Shown here: one piece after another, positions 1 through 10,889 of the stretch | Position numbering within the stretch: position 1 is the first letter of the stretch | Layout: every line of letters starts with the position of its first letter | DNA from: Canna indica | Taxonomy: Eukaryota > Streptophyta > Magnoliopsida > Zingiberales > Cannaceae | Direction of reading: 5' to 3' | DNA: 64,000 nt | Assembly (NCBI GenBank): GCA_034359265.1 | Contig: CP136890.1 | Location: 68,759,501 to 68,823,500 of the forward strand | The notes under the pieces: generated by a model | What the model was told of the DNA's origin: nothing | The model's input: only the letters and a program-made list of their open reading frames with translations | The model's database searches: none | Made by a program: the position numbers and the translations under genes

Positions 1-361
1 CCCAAAATATGAAAAATCAAAAAATCAAAAAATAGCCCAGAAATTCACTAAGCTTAGGGAGCTCCTTGGAGGGCTATATAACCTAGACATTTTTTTGGCA
101 CCAAAAATGCATGTAATTATTCCTTAGGTAAAAACTAGATAACGAGATATTTTTAAGGATTTATTGGAAGCTTTTAGCCTACCCATATTTGACCCGGAAG
201 ATTAGAAAATTTTTGTTTTTTGAAAATTTGTACTAGATCCCAAAAGATAGATTTCGATTATTAAGGATTTTAATTTTTTAGATATTTTTATTGAATCCAA
301 ATAGGGGGTAATCCTTATATAACATTTATGTTTTAAATTATTAACTTAAAGTTATATAAGA
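1..361. other. AT-rich DNA, possible Copia interior
   Basis: No gene is visible. The runs of AAATCAAAAAATC-type sequence near the start resemble the non-coding interior of the Copia element at 35,080-35,110, so this may be Copia DNA just upstream of the LTR fragment that follows. No clean LTR start (TGTTGG) is seen between the two. Confidence 0.3.
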
Positions 362-1300
362 AGACTTAGCGAAGACAGAACACATAATCGAGCAAACAAG
401 CAGAAAACCCAGCCTAACCAAACAGTCTGCCCTGCCCAAGTTCGGTCGACCGACTGGTCGACCGGCAGACGAAGAAGGCATTTTGGTCAACCGATCGGTC
501 AATCAAATGATGCCTGAAATGGGTAGTAGGCCTTGGGTGCTCGGCGGTCGCTCGGTCAGTCGACCGACGATCGACTGGCAAGCAACCAAGCGTCGCCAAC
601 GGGTAGAAAAATGCTCGTTGACGAGCCTTGGTGTTTGGGGGATTATAAATACCCATCCCAAACTCATTCCTAGCCTACCATTGATGCTTCCAAGCCTCAA
701 AAGTGTGATCCTAAGCATCTCTACAAGCTTTCATTGAGTCATCCTTGCAAGAACCCTAGCTAGTTTTGATCTCCACACTTTGATTTAGCCTTCAAGCTTC
801 ACCGATTCATCAATTTGAGGCATCAAGAAGACTATGGAGTTTTTTTTGGAGCTAAGTATTTGTTGTTTGATTTATTGCACCATTAAGTTGTGTATTTTAT
901 TGGTTATTTCATTGTATTTATCAAGTGTGTAAACCTAGAGTGCTATGTTGATTGAGTTGGTGGTTGCCTTGGTGTTAAGGCTTAAATCCACCATTGTAAA
1001 CTTAGTTTGCTAGGATTAGTTGAGTTGTCCTTAGGTTGAGGTGGGAAAGTGCTCTCGGTAGAAATTCGGGATTCTTTCGGGTGTGGAAGTGCCTTGAGAG
1101 CAAAGACTTTCCGGTGTAAAGTCCTCATTGTGAGGAAATTAATTAATCAAGTTAAACTAGTTTGAAAATCCTAAGCGGGGTGCTTAGGTAGTGGAGTAGG
1201 CATTGGGGCCGAACCACTATAAAGAATTGTGTTAGCATTGATATCCTTGCTTGTGTTTAAATTATTTTATTATTGCTTCCGCATTTAGTCGATAAATTTC
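362..1300 (+). mobile_element. Partial SIRE-like Copia LTR
   Basis: This matches the LTRs at 14,130 and 38,761 in order and in landmarks: the GGTCGACC-rich block (440-600), a short TATA-like stretch (about 645), the 'gtaaacctag' region, the 'aagcggggtgcttaggtagtggagtaggcat' block (about 1,175) and the 'ccactataaa' block. Both ends are missing: there is no TGTTGG start and no CACTATTCACCCCC...CCAACA end. The short open frames here lie inside LTR sequence and are not genes. Confidence 0.7.
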
Positions 1301-2099
1301 ATTATTCTTCACACAAAAGCTAAGCATATCAAGATTGTGTGACCAGGACTATGATTAAGTAACATGTCAAGTAAATTCAATGATCTCAAATCCTTAATAT
1401 TAAAGGATAATATTTGTATATGTTATGTTTATTTCTTTGCATATTAAGTTCATTTAGCACTTGTAGCTATTACTAAAAATCATGATATGATTTATAAGTT
1501 CTTCCTTTTACTCTCGAAGGTTGTAAATTTTATTGGAGACTCATGTAAACATCATGAAATTCCTCTAGAGTGTCAATCAATGAGACTTTTAAAGGAATTA
1601 AATATGGTGAAATCAAGATTTGTTTGGGATAAAATCAAGTGTTTCTCAAACGAGTTAGTAGAGTACATTTTTTAGTATTATTATTAGATTGATTAAGTTA
1701 TTTTGTGCTATTATTGATATGCTCAATGTGTTGAGGAAAATGAAAATAAAAAACAAAGAGGTGAAATATTACTTTTGTTAAAGGGATTATATTGTTTAGA
1801 CACCACATTCTGTTTTCATTTAACGAAGTATATTTTAGGAACCACTAATGAACTGTCATAGATTTTTAAAGAAATGACCAAAATATTATGAATGCAATGC
1901 AACCAATGCAAATAGCCAAGCAATGATTATAATCATTTAGAGGTAGTAGATAGGATTTCGAGAAGAAACTTTTTGAGAAGTCGACGCTCGTTGCCTAGGC
2001 GTATCAATAAATAGGTTTAGGGTCTAGGTTTTTGTTGTAATTCCTTTTAGGCCTCAATGTGTTGTATCTAATTGTTTCAACCCATTTCAAAACCAAAGT
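1301..2099. other. No recognisable feature
   Basis: AT-rich DNA between two Copia LTR remnants. A 62-codon frame at 1,487-1,675 has no recognisable motif, and I do not call it a gene. Confidence 0.4.
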
Positions 2100-2922
2100 A
2101 AGCCTTAAACCCAACTGTATCGCCTTTCAATTGAAAACTTCCAGTAGTAGTTTCGGTCGATTGTCGATCAACCAACCTTCGACCGGTCTGCGATCGACGA
2201 TGCCAACAACTCTTTTTCTACTCATTGGTTGAGTTCCACTCTTTATACCGGGTTGCCTACTCTATATAAACACCTGAGATATTTCTTCCTAGGCCCCCAA
2301 CTATTCATTGAGTCAACATTGTGAGAGATTGAGCCAGACTACTTGAGTTTTAGCCATAATCCTCAACTTTCTTTGTACTTGAGCATTCTTGTCATCTTCA
2401 AGCCATCAAGCTTCCAAGATTCACCATTTTGAGGCCTTGAAGGATTAGGAGGCAACTAGTAAAGAGCTATTACCGTGTTTGTTTTATTTTGAGCTTTTTT
2501 CTATTGTTTTTACTTGTATTTTTGGTCTAATTAGTAAATGTGCATGTGTATGGTGTGTGGGACACACCTAGCTTAAATTTGTAGTGTTATTCCTTCGGTA
2601 TAGAGGTAGAAGCATCAAAGGGTTGAGGAATAAGTACTTGGTGTACCCTCTTAGGAGGAAACATTACATCAATGAATTGTGTGGAAATAGCTTGGTTAGA
2701 AGCTGAACCACTCTAAAATTTCTTGTGTTGTCATTGTTCATCTTTATGTGCTTGCTCAACATTTAAAATATTGATATGTTATTACCTTGCTAAGTGAATT
2801 TGATATTAGTGCGCTTTAGTTTGATAATTGTCCTAGCTAGCTTAAAGTTTCAAGTTGACAATTAAATTTAAGAGACATATTGTTCACCCCCCCCCCCTTC
2901 TAGTGTGACTATTTTTTTAGCA
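2100..2922 (+). mobile_element. Diverged Copia LTR, 3' part
   Basis: It has the same order of landmarks as the other Copia LTRs: a GGTCGA-rich block (2,150-2,200), a TATA-like 'ctatataaac' (about 2,263), AGGAGG-containing leader, 'gaaccactctaaa' (about 2,705) and a terminal C-run followed by 'ttctagtgtgac' (2,886-2,910). The 5' half is absent or too diverged to see. The run of C residues is part of the conserved 'ttcacccccc...ctagtgtg' LTR end. Confidence 0.55.
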
Positions 2923-3075
2923 GAGGTTGCTTTGTTTTGTAGCAACATAAATATAATTGTTCTTAATATAGATGGTGTATATGCGGGTGTGAGACATCCT
3001 CCCCGTAATTTTGAATGAATGACCAACTTGAATCATTACAAAGTTGAGGTACTTTATACTGTCACTAATCATAAA

Positions 3076-4080
3076 TGTTGTCCCCTGAGATCGGAAACGC
3101 TAAAAGTCCTCCTGGCTCCTGGATGGATGCGGCTCCAGGGTAACCTGCAAAGACACTTCGATGCCCAAGTGATGACATATTTGAGGTGTGTTTGTAAAGA
3201 ATTGGATTCGAGAGGATACTTGTAGATGCATGATCTGGTTTACAAGGCAGATCTTTGGTGAAATGTATTCAATGTGGAGTTCTCCTAAATTATCGCGGTG
3301 ATATGCCTTGAATGAGTCAATTGCTTAACTGTGCCCCTTAATTGTGCTATGATCATATTTGAATCTTCAGGTATAGGCCAAAGACAAAAATGCCCTTGGG
3401 ATGACTAAGCGGATTCCCCGGGCATGACTTGGTTCGACCCGACACAATCTAAGTCCCTTAGTGGCTAGGCCGAGCTGTGCTTCACGGGCTCACTAGACAA
3501 GCCGAATGAATTAGTCTGGTCCACAGCCCCTGAGGTTGGTCATGATTAGTAGATTACGTGTCGAGCTAGCTCTAATCATGGGTCGACCTCCGCTTGTTTG
3601 CTGAGCTCTACTTACCTGTCGAACTGTGATCGTGTGCCGAACTCTAACCTTGAGCCGAGATACAATCGTGCATCGAGCTCTGACCTCGGGCTGAACTTCA
3701 AACATGTGTCGAGCTCGACATATCGTGGCTATGACACTTTGTGGCGTTTAGCCTTCCGCACACTACATAGTGTTTGCAAGAAAGAGATACCCTTTCCATG
3801 TGTTTGTCCTCCATTCGTGCCTGCTTTTCCGATAATTTAGTTCTAGCATGGAGTAGTCATGATGTGGAGATTCGGCTGCTGGCTTTGAAATAATTGAACT
3901 TCCATCATTGATGGGATGCTCGGCCAGGATTCGTTTTGTCGATTGACCACGAATGTCAACCGTTGGATGGGTAGGCCATCGCCTGCCAAACTTTAAAACT
4001 CCCTCTGCCCTATTAGTTTGACTCTTCGCGCATTATGTTCTCTTGCTCCTAGACTATTCTTTGTTATTCTCTCGCGTGTG
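3076..4080 (-). repeat. Gypsy 3' LTR
   Basis: The outer end begins TGTTGTCCCC (minus-strand sense end ...CAACA). Sequence at 3,076-3,530 matches the 5' LTR pieces at 43,022-43,235 and 44,495-44,732 in the same strand orientation, including the blocks 'gaggatacttgtagatgca' and 'tgtgctatgatcatattt'. It continues past the point (about 3,530) where the 5' LTR copy is truncated. The sense start is not defined by a second copy, so the right-hand limit is approximate. Confidence 0.65.
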
Positions 4081-4263
4081 AGATTGTCTTTGGTGGCGTC
4101 AACACACCGTTCGCTCAATGCCCCCTCCTCCTTCCGAGTCCATATGCTTTAGGGTGATTTATTTTGTTTCTATCGTCGTTTTCGTCTTGTTCTAGTTGGC
4201 CTTATGTTGATAGTTAGTGTTGATCCGTCCCTCATCTGTCTAGGGTTCCTATTTCATTGAGGT

Positions 4264-4625
4264 CATGGGGAAGAAAGACGTTAATGTTGAGTTGGTAGTG
4301 AGTAGATCAGGCATTGACGTGGACTCGTACCACTGGGTCCATGAAGAGATTAAGAAGGAGAGCTTGGTTATGAACACCTGAGGTAGCATCGTTGAATTTC
4401 GCAACAGTGTGATGCTATCCTGCTTGGGCGATGAGAAGGCCTTCGAGTGCCTCCCTTGTTCTACCGAGGATAGGTCTTCCACGCTAGGGAGGACCGCAAG
4501 TTCATCTTCCTCTACTAGGTTATCATCGACGACCTAGGCGTCAAGTTTCCATTTCATTTTTGCATCACTTTGTCGTGGGATTGCGAGGGCTCCCATGGTG
4601 CCATTTTTGAGGCAGCTATTTGGAC
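4264..4625 (+). pseudogene. Antisense-ORF relic of a Tat-lineage Gypsy element
   Basis: The plus-strand frame from the ATG at 4,264 reads MGKKDVNVELVV... with the segment SGIDVDSYHWVHEEIKKESL, then stops near 4,380. Neighbouring frames continue the same kind of sequence to about 4,625. It lies opposite to the host element's sense, between the end of pol and the 3' LTR. Tat-lineage elements are known to carry extra antisense ORFs in this place, and that position is the main support. The frame is interrupted by stops and is not functional. The assignment to this ORF class is inferred, without a search. Confidence 0.4.
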
Positions 4626-4739
4626 ATGAACAAATGTAAAAGAAGAAAGCATTATTATTAAATAATCATCACGATTATACATCAGATCCCACAAAGCTAG
4701 GTGCTCGGCCTACGCATGGCTATGCATCACTAAAACCTT

Positions 4740-5711
4740 CATTGGAAAAACCCTATGGGAAAAACCCAATGAACGAAAAAGAGTGCACCGACCATACATA
4801 GTTTAAGGGTGTTAAACTTAACTATAATAAATCCGCAGGGAGGCTGCATTTCATGAGTGTGGCAGCTCTCGCACAAAGAGTTCAATGATCTTGTACGCTT
4901 CCTTTCAGATGTCCTTTGTGATTCTATATGGTCCTTCCCAGTTTGGGGCGAGCTTTCCTTTCCCATATGATTTTCTCTAGGGATCAATCTTTCTTAGCAC
5001 TAGGACATCTTCATTGAAACTTCTCAGTTGGACATGCTTATCGTATTTATGAGCTATCCTGAGGTTAATGGCCTCTTCTTTAATGGGGACGAGTTCTCTT
5101 TCCTCTTCGACAAGGTCAAGCTCAGCTTCCTGAGCTGCTGTATTGTCCTGCTCGTTGAAGGTCGTCCTCCACAAACTTGGCTCTGTGATTTTTTTTGATA
5201 TCATAGCTTCGGCTCCAAAGACGAGCTTGTACGGAGTCTCTTGAATGGATGATTGTGTCGTCGTGTTGTAACCTCATAGTACTTATGACAGTTCTTTGGC
5301 CCACTGCCCTTTCACTCTGTCGTGTTTCTTCTTGAGCCCTATAATGATTACTTTGTTGGCTATTTTGGCCAGCCCGTTGGCCTAGAGATGTTCCATTAAG
5401 GAGAGGAGTTGGCGGATGTCGAGACCGGAGCATATTTCCTGAAACATCCGATCTGTGAATTGAGTGACATTGTCACTAATAACTTCGTGAACTTTTATGT
5501 GGCGATTGAGACCAATGGCTCAGCCTCTATTCATTTGGTAAAGAAGTCAATGGTCACCACTAAGTATTTAAGATGTCCCCGCGTTGGATGGAATGGACTA
5601 AGGATATTGATTCCTACCCAATGGAACGACCAGCTGGTCTCTGCGTAATGCAATGGCTTAGGATTTTTTTTTAGCCTTTCGATAACATCTGGCACTTGTC
5701 GCACTTCTTGA
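4740..5711 (-). pseudogene. Gypsy (Tat/Retand) integrase, C-terminal half
   Basis: In minus-strand sense, 5,433-5,200 carries a frameshifted integrase core tail, with phrases equivalent to the family's 'WPE-L--VLWAYRTT' segment. The frame at 5,204-4,977 then reads EPSLWRTTFNEQDNTAAQEAEL and ends with RSFNEDVLVLRKIDP, the usual C-terminal linker and GPY-type 'GDLVLRK' motif of this lineage. The next frame carries the 'GKLAPNWEGPY'-like segment and runs out near 4,740. Several frameshifts and stops are present. The upstream part of the gene lies beyond the Tekay insertion, from 10,890. Confidence 0.7.
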
Positions 5712-5716
5712 CATAT

Positions 5717-6509
5717 TGAAATATCCTAGATATTTTATTTATTTTTCCCTTTTACTATTAGTGTTTGCCAGCCTAGCGGGCTAGTTCAAGGTCAAGCCGA
5801 GTCGACTCGTGGTCTAGTGCGAGCTTACGAATTTGGGTAAGTTGAATTATGAGTTATAATTATATAGCTAATTTATTTGATTATGTTACATGTGAATGTG
5901 CATGTGTTTATTGCTTGTATTTTATCATGCGGTTAGTTTGGGTTAGCGGTTGCGGATCCGGGTTGAGAAGAGTGTGGGTTAGGGTGTCGTTAAGTGGAAG
6001 TGGGAGGGTATTATAAAAATCCCCCCCTAGGGCTGGCGGCTGCCTATTGGAGCCGCACCAGCCAAGAGAGAGAGGAGAGCAGCCGCTGAATCAAGCCAGC
6101 AGCCGCCCACCCCTCTCCCCCTTCCCTTGAAGCCAGTCGTCGAGGAGAAGAGCCAAGCCTAGCCGAGCCCTTCTCCACCCCTCTCTCTTCTTCTCCCCTT
6201 TGGATGCCAAGCCAAGCCGACGGCTTGGTGGAGCCGCTGCCCCTTCCTCCTTGTGGAGCCGAACCGCCGCTGCCACCTTTGAGGCCGGATTCGGAGGCCG
6301 TCGATTGGGAATTTTCCCGATTTCTTCTTCCTAATCAAGTGAGTGGTTTTACCTCTTCTTTTCCGGATTCTCTCATAATCTTGAGCCAATTTGGGCATCT
6401 TCTTGTTTCTTGTGATGTTTGCCGAATCGTGGGTTTGATCGTCGTGTTCTTGTGCCGTTATGTGTGAGGAGAGCCAGAGATTCTCCCTTGGTGACTCGGC
6501 AGCCCTAGG
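5717..6509 (+). repeat. Tekay 5' LTR, truncated
   Basis: It matches 7,515-8,270 of the 3' LTR from 'atatcctagatattttattta' to 'cggcagccctagg'. The match breaks at 6,509, and integrase-coding sequence begins at 6,510. The GC-rich block at 6,060-6,300 makes open frames on both strands that recur in the other LTR copy; these are LTR sequence, not genes. Confidence 0.85.
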
Positions 6510-6510
6510 T

Positions 6511-7464
6511 TTACCCTCAGATGGGACGACCTTTTCAGCTGAGCAGTATGCAAGGTTGTTCTTGGATCGGATCATCGCTTACCATGGTGTTCCTATTTTG
6601 ATCATCTCAGATCGGGGTACTCAGATCACAGCTTGATTTTGGTAATCTTTCGAGGAGGCATCGGGGACTCAGGTTCGGTTCAACACTGCATTTCACCCTC
6701 AAACAAATGGTCAGTCAGAGCGGACTATTCAAACGCTGGAGGATATGCTGAGAGCATGTGTCCTAGATTTGAAGGGCAGTTGGGAGAGGCACTTACCTCG
6801 GATTGAGTTTGCCTACAATAACAGCTACCACAACAGCATTGGGATGGCCCCATTTGAGGCATTGTATGGGCGGAGATGTAGGTCGCTTGTGGGTTGGTTT
6901 GAGGCAGGGGATTCCCTTATGATGGGACCTGACCTGGTGGAGGAGGTAGTAGAAAAGGTGAAGCTAATCAAAGAGAGGCTATTGGCAGCTCAAAGTCGCC
7001 AGAAGATGTATGCTGATGGAAAGGCCAGAGAGGTAGAGTTTGCTGAGGGGGACATGGTGTTCCTCAAGGTGTCCCCTATGAAAGGGGTTGTGAGATTTGG
7101 TAAGAAAGAAAAGCTAAACCCTAGGTTCATTAGGTCATTTCCTATTCTCAGACGCAAGGGAGCTGTAGCCTATGAATTGGCCTTACCTCCTAGTATGGAC
7201 CGAGTGCATCCAGTGTTCCATGTATCTATGCTGAAGAAGTACATTCGGGATGAGTTTCAAGTGATTGAGCCTACCGCAATGGAGGTAGATTCAGCACTCT
7301 CCTATGAGGAGCGGCCAATCGAGATGCTAGACCAACAGGTCAGAAAAATGAGGTCCAAGGAGATTCCCTTGGTTAAAGTCAGGTGGGAGCACAATTCCGG
7401 GTAGGAGGCCACCTGGGAGGTGGAGCGATATCCTTCATTGTTCAATTATATGGTGAGTCTTTAA
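6511..7464 (+). pseudogene. Tekay integrase core plus chromodomain, broken
   Basis: One frame runs from 6,511 to 7,464 with in-frame stops near 6,634 and 6,643 and a third at 7,402. It shows the second catalytic Asp block (SDRGTQIT) and the glutamate block (NGQSERTIQTLED) of a DDE integrase; the first Asp region is deleted. Next come FEALYGRRCRS, the GPY/F-type core with GDMVFLKVSPMKGVVRFGKK, and HPVFHVSMLKKY. The tail (YEERPIEML...VKVRWEHNSG, stop, EATWEVERYP) is the chromodomain typical of chromoviruses. Integrase inserts the DNA copy, and the chromodomain directs it to heterochromatin. With the stops and the missing N-terminal half this copy cannot act. Confidence 0.9.
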
Positions 7465-7502
7465 TCTTTTTTTTTCTGAAATTTGAGGATGAATTTTCTC
7501 TA

Positions 7503-7514
7503 AGGAGGGAGGAT
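7503..7514 (+). other. Polypurine tract of Tekay
   Basis: Purine-rich AAGGAGGGAGGA plus T, directly before the LTR start TGTAATATCC. This is the expected place for plus-strand DNA priming. Confidence 0.75.
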
Positions 7515-9184
7515 TGTAATATCCTAGATATTTTATTTATCTTTCCCTTTTACTATTTGTGTTTGCCAGCCTAGCGGGCTAGTTCGAGGTCGAGCCGAGT
7601 CGACTCGTGGTCCGGTGCGAGCTTGCAAGCTCCGGTAAGTTGAATTATGAGTTATAATTATATAGCTAATTTATTAGATTATGTTACACGTGGATGTGCA
7701 TGTGTTTATTGCTTGTATTTTATCATGGGGTTAGTTTGGGTTAGTAGGTTGCGGATCCGGGTTGAGAAAAGTGCGGGTTAGGGTGTGGTTAAGTGGAAGT
7801 GGGAGGGGATTATAAAAATCCCCCCCCCTAGGGCTGGAGGCTCCCTATTAGAGCCGCACCAGCCAAGAGAGAGAGGAGATCAGCGGCCCGCCCCTCTACC
7901 CCTTCCCTTGAAGCCAGCCGCCGAGGAGAAGAGCCAAGCCTAGCCGAGCCCTTCTCCCCCCCTCTCTTCTTCTCCCCTTTGGAAGCCAAGCCAAGCCGCG
8001 CGGCTTGGTGGAGCCACCGCCCCTTCCTCCTTGTGGAGCCGAGCCGCCGCCGTCACCTTTGAGGCCGGATTCGGAAGCCGCCGATTGGGAATTTCCCAGA
8101 TTTCTTCTTCCTACTCCCCTTTTCCGAATTCTCTCGTAATCTCGAGCCAATTTGGGCATCTCCTTATTTCTTGTGATTTTCGCCGAATTGTGGGCTTGAT
8201 CGCCGTGTTCTTGTGCCATTTTATGTGAGGAGGGCCCGAGATTCTCCCTTGGTGGCTCGGCAGCCCTAGGGGTGCTCGGCCAAGGGTGAAGCAAAGGTGC
8301 CCTCAAGGTGTTCGATGAAATGCCCAAGTGAGAGATCTTGTTTATCTTGAAGTTTATATCTTGAGTTGCTTGCCTAATTAGGTTCTTGAGTTATTGTTCA
8401 TGCCTTAGATTTAAATCTGTGACTTTTGATATGGAGCATGTTCTACAACAACAAAAAAAGATTTGATCTTGAAGCCATGAGTGTTCTTGATATGAGATTC
8501 TTGATCATGCAATTTGATTCTTGCTTGAAAATTGTTTTGATTCATGCAATCATGACTTGATTCTTGAGAAGTTTTGCCTCAATGAAATAATTCTGTTGTG
8601 TTGATAATTAAGGAATTTAATTTTGTAATTTTCGGATTTAATTACTTTTATTATGCTGAAACTCAATTAGGCTAAAAACTGCATGCTGACTTATTTGTTT
8701 TAGGGATAATTTTGAAATCCTATCTGTAACGTGCATAGTTTGCTGAATATGGTCGTGTAACCTATCATTTCGACCAGAAAACATAGTTTGGAAATATAGG
8801 TCACACTCTGGAGACCAGATTCGGGTTGGATACATCAGTTTTGGACACAACAGTAAGCTAAAACAAAACCCTAAAATAAAATCCTAATCTTGGTGATCTA
8901 AATTTTAATTGCATAATTAAAATTGAGCAAGGGGTCAGCATAATCTGTTATGAATCAAAAAATAAAATTTATGCATGAAATAAAACCTCACAGATTTATG
9001 ACATTACGCGTCTAGGAGTTGGTGGTCGGGTATTGGAGTGTTGAGACGCTTCCCAATAAGGACACCCCTAAGACACCGTAGGAGAGACTTGACTTAGGTC
9101 ATGTTGCGTCATATCTTTATGAATGGCGGAGAGGCTCGTTGAGGAGCCGGATTGCGGGCTAGGCCCGGAAGGTTGGATGGCTAA

Positions 9185-9600
9185 TTCCCAACCTGTGGAA
9201 CAAGTTCGGATTGGCAAATCCCGATTGTTCCTGTGTATCTTGTGGAATAAGTTTGGACGGGCAAATCCCGATTGTTTCCAAGATTCTTTCTTTAAAGAGG
9301 TAAGTTCGGATGAGCGAATCCCGATTACTCCTACGTTATTTATTGGAATAAGTTTGGATGGGCAAATCTTGATTGTTCCGATTTGGCCTCGTGGAATAAG
9401 TTCGGAGGGACTACCCGATTATTCCCGAGGTGCTTTTAAGGACTAAGTTCGGACGGGCAAATCCTGATTATTCCTGTGATACCTTGAAGGGGCAAGTTCG
9501 GATGGGCGATTCCGTATTGTTCCTATGCGTCTCGTGGAGCAAGTTCGGATGGGTCAATCCTGATTTCTCCCGAGTTTCTTTATATTAGGATAAGTTCAGA
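9185..9600 (+). repeat. Tandem repeats inside the Tekay LTR
   Basis: About eight imperfect units of roughly 45-60 bp, each built around 'aagttcggatgggcaaatcc' followed by 'cgattgttcc'. The same block appears inverted in the solo LTRs at about 20,540-20,830 and 54,170-54,490, so it belongs to the LTR family and not to this copy. Confidence 0.8.
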
Positions 9601-9725
9601 GGGCTTTCCCGATTATCCTAGTATGTTTTGTTGCCTTAGGCTTGTTGATCCTCATCGTTTGGATGTTGGCTGCCTTCGGACAGATGGTGGCCAGAGGGCC
9701 TGATAGCTGGTCACTCCTTCGTGAC

Positions 9726-10359
9726 TAGGGCTGTCCAAAATTTGGGTTACACCGGACCAAACCGAAAAATCAAACCGTTCGGTTCGGTTTGAACAATATC
9801 AGGTTCGGTTCTTGACCCGAACCGAACACGAATACTGTGTTCGGTTCGGATCCAATTTTGAATTTTGAGAACTGACCCGAACCGAAAACCAAACTAATTT
9901 TAAATAATAAATGTTTTAATTCATAGCAAAGGACTCTTTGGCCCATTGGATAAGGTGTTGGTCGGAAGAATTAGATGTTTTGGGTTTGATTCTCAATTGA
10001 GTCAAGTTTCATTTTTTATTTTATTTTATAGATTTCCAAGGAATCAAATTGCACATCAATTCTTAATTCATTTCAATAGTAAATATATTTAAAAAAAAAA
10101 CAAGAAAAAGGAATTCCAACTTCATGTGAGAAAAATAGAAAAAAATAATAATAAGCATGTCAACAAGAAAAATGAAAAAAAAAATTGGTTTTTTTGAGTT
10201 GGAAACCGAACCGAACCGAATCGAATAATTTCGGTTCGGGTTAAATCGGTTTAGGAACAATTTGGTTCGGGTTCGGATTGGAATTTCATTAGGAAAAAAA
10301 ATTTGGTTTGGTTTAGTTCGATTCGGTTCGGTTCGGTTTGAACCGAATGGACAGCCCTA
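9726..10359. mobile_element. hAT-type non-autonomous element in the Tekay LTR
   Basis: Ends are TAGGGCTGTCC and GGACAGCCCTA, with subterminal 'ttcggttcggttt' repeats inverted at both sides. Flanks TTCGTGAC (9,718-9,725) and CACGTGAC (10,360-10,367) form an 8-bp duplication with two mismatches. The related element at 58,007-58,446 has the same ends and a perfect 8-bp duplication. The other Tekay LTRs lack this insert. No transposase frame is present. Confidence 0.85.
9932..10003 (+). other. tRNA-Arg-like 72-nt relic inside the hAT element
   Basis: The stretch has a tRNA-like plan. GACTC at the start pairs with GAGTC at the end. A box-A-like 'tggcccattgg' is followed by 'ataaggtgttggtc', and a T-arm-like 'ttgggtttgattctcaa' contains a box-B-like 'ggtttgattctc'. 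The anticodon arm is degenerate. It resembles a decayed plant tRNA-Arg or the head of a tRNA-derived SINE and is probably not functional. The related hAT element at 58,007 lacks it. Confidence 0.5.
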
Positions 10360-10889
10360 CACGTGACCTTTCCTGCTTGAGTCAGGAGTTTTGCTTTATG
10401 CAGTATATATGTGTTTGGTTTTTTTGTGGGGGTTAGTAGAACCGCTCACTGAGTTCTTTTGAACTCACCTATTTTTGTTTTGCAGAGCCTGATCGGTGAG
10501 GTGGGCTGGAGCACTTGGCGCGGCTGGAGGGCAGAGGAGCCACATGATCTCATAGCAGTCCTAGTTAGGGCTCGTAGTCGAGTTTTTGATAGTTAGTCAT
10601 GCACTTATGTTTTAGTATTTTGGAGTTGTAGTCCCTCGGGGACATTCATGTCTTTATTTCAGATTTTATTGTAATTGAACAGTTGAACCGATTTATTATT
10701 TCCGCACTTTATATTTTTGCTAAACTTACTTATAATGAATTCTGTTTGGTTTTCCATTTGAAATAAAACTTGTTATTTCTTTCCGCTATGTTTTATTGTT
10801 GAGTTGGTATATGCATGGTTTAGGCTGCGGGGTATAGGCATGTATACCATGGCCGGTCACGTGGCCCGAAGTTGGGGCGTGACACATAT

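Larger units (their letters stand above)
5717..10884 (+). mobile_element. Tekay/Del chromovirus, internally deleted, TSD CATAT
   Basis: A 5-bp duplication CATAT flanks it at 5,712-5,716 and 10,885-10,889. The element starts TGAAATATCC and ends GGGCGTGACA. It keeps 793 bp of 5' LTR, then jumps straight into the integrase coding region, so the rest of the 5' LTR, PBS, gag, protease, RT and RNase H are gone. The remaining order is integrase core, chromodomain, polypurine tract and a full 3' LTR. The flanking Gypsy pol sequence resumes on both sides. Confidence 0.9.
7515..10884 (+). repeat. Tekay 3' LTR, 3.4 kb with nested MITE
   Basis: It starts TGTAATATCC and ends GCGTGACA. Without the 634-bp hAT MITE at 9,726-10,359 it is about 2.7 kb, the same as the solo LTRs at 19,794-22,595 and 53,594-56,306. 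It holds a block of short tandem repeats (9,185-9,600). Long LTRs of this kind are usual for the Tekay/Del clade. Confidence 0.88.

Noticed and set aside
414..737. Three overlapping frames of 70-84 codons near the window start
   Set aside because: They lie in the GGTCGACC-rich block of a Copia LTR, where low stop density follows from base composition.
2886..2898. Run of C residues as a possible sequencing or assembly error
   Set aside because: Runs of C or G at this place are a constant part of the Copia LTR end ('ttcacccccc...ctagtgtg'); only the exact length is doubtful.
6091..6575. Open frames on both strands in a GC-rich block, also at 7,896-8,327, 21,911-22,248 and 55,604-55,934
   Set aside because: They recur in all Tekay LTR copies with shifting frames; they are LTR sequence without family motifs.
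9185..9600. CRISPR-like regularly spaced repeats
   Set aside because: Units are imperfect, contiguous and part of a eukaryotic LTR family; no spacer pattern and no cas genes.
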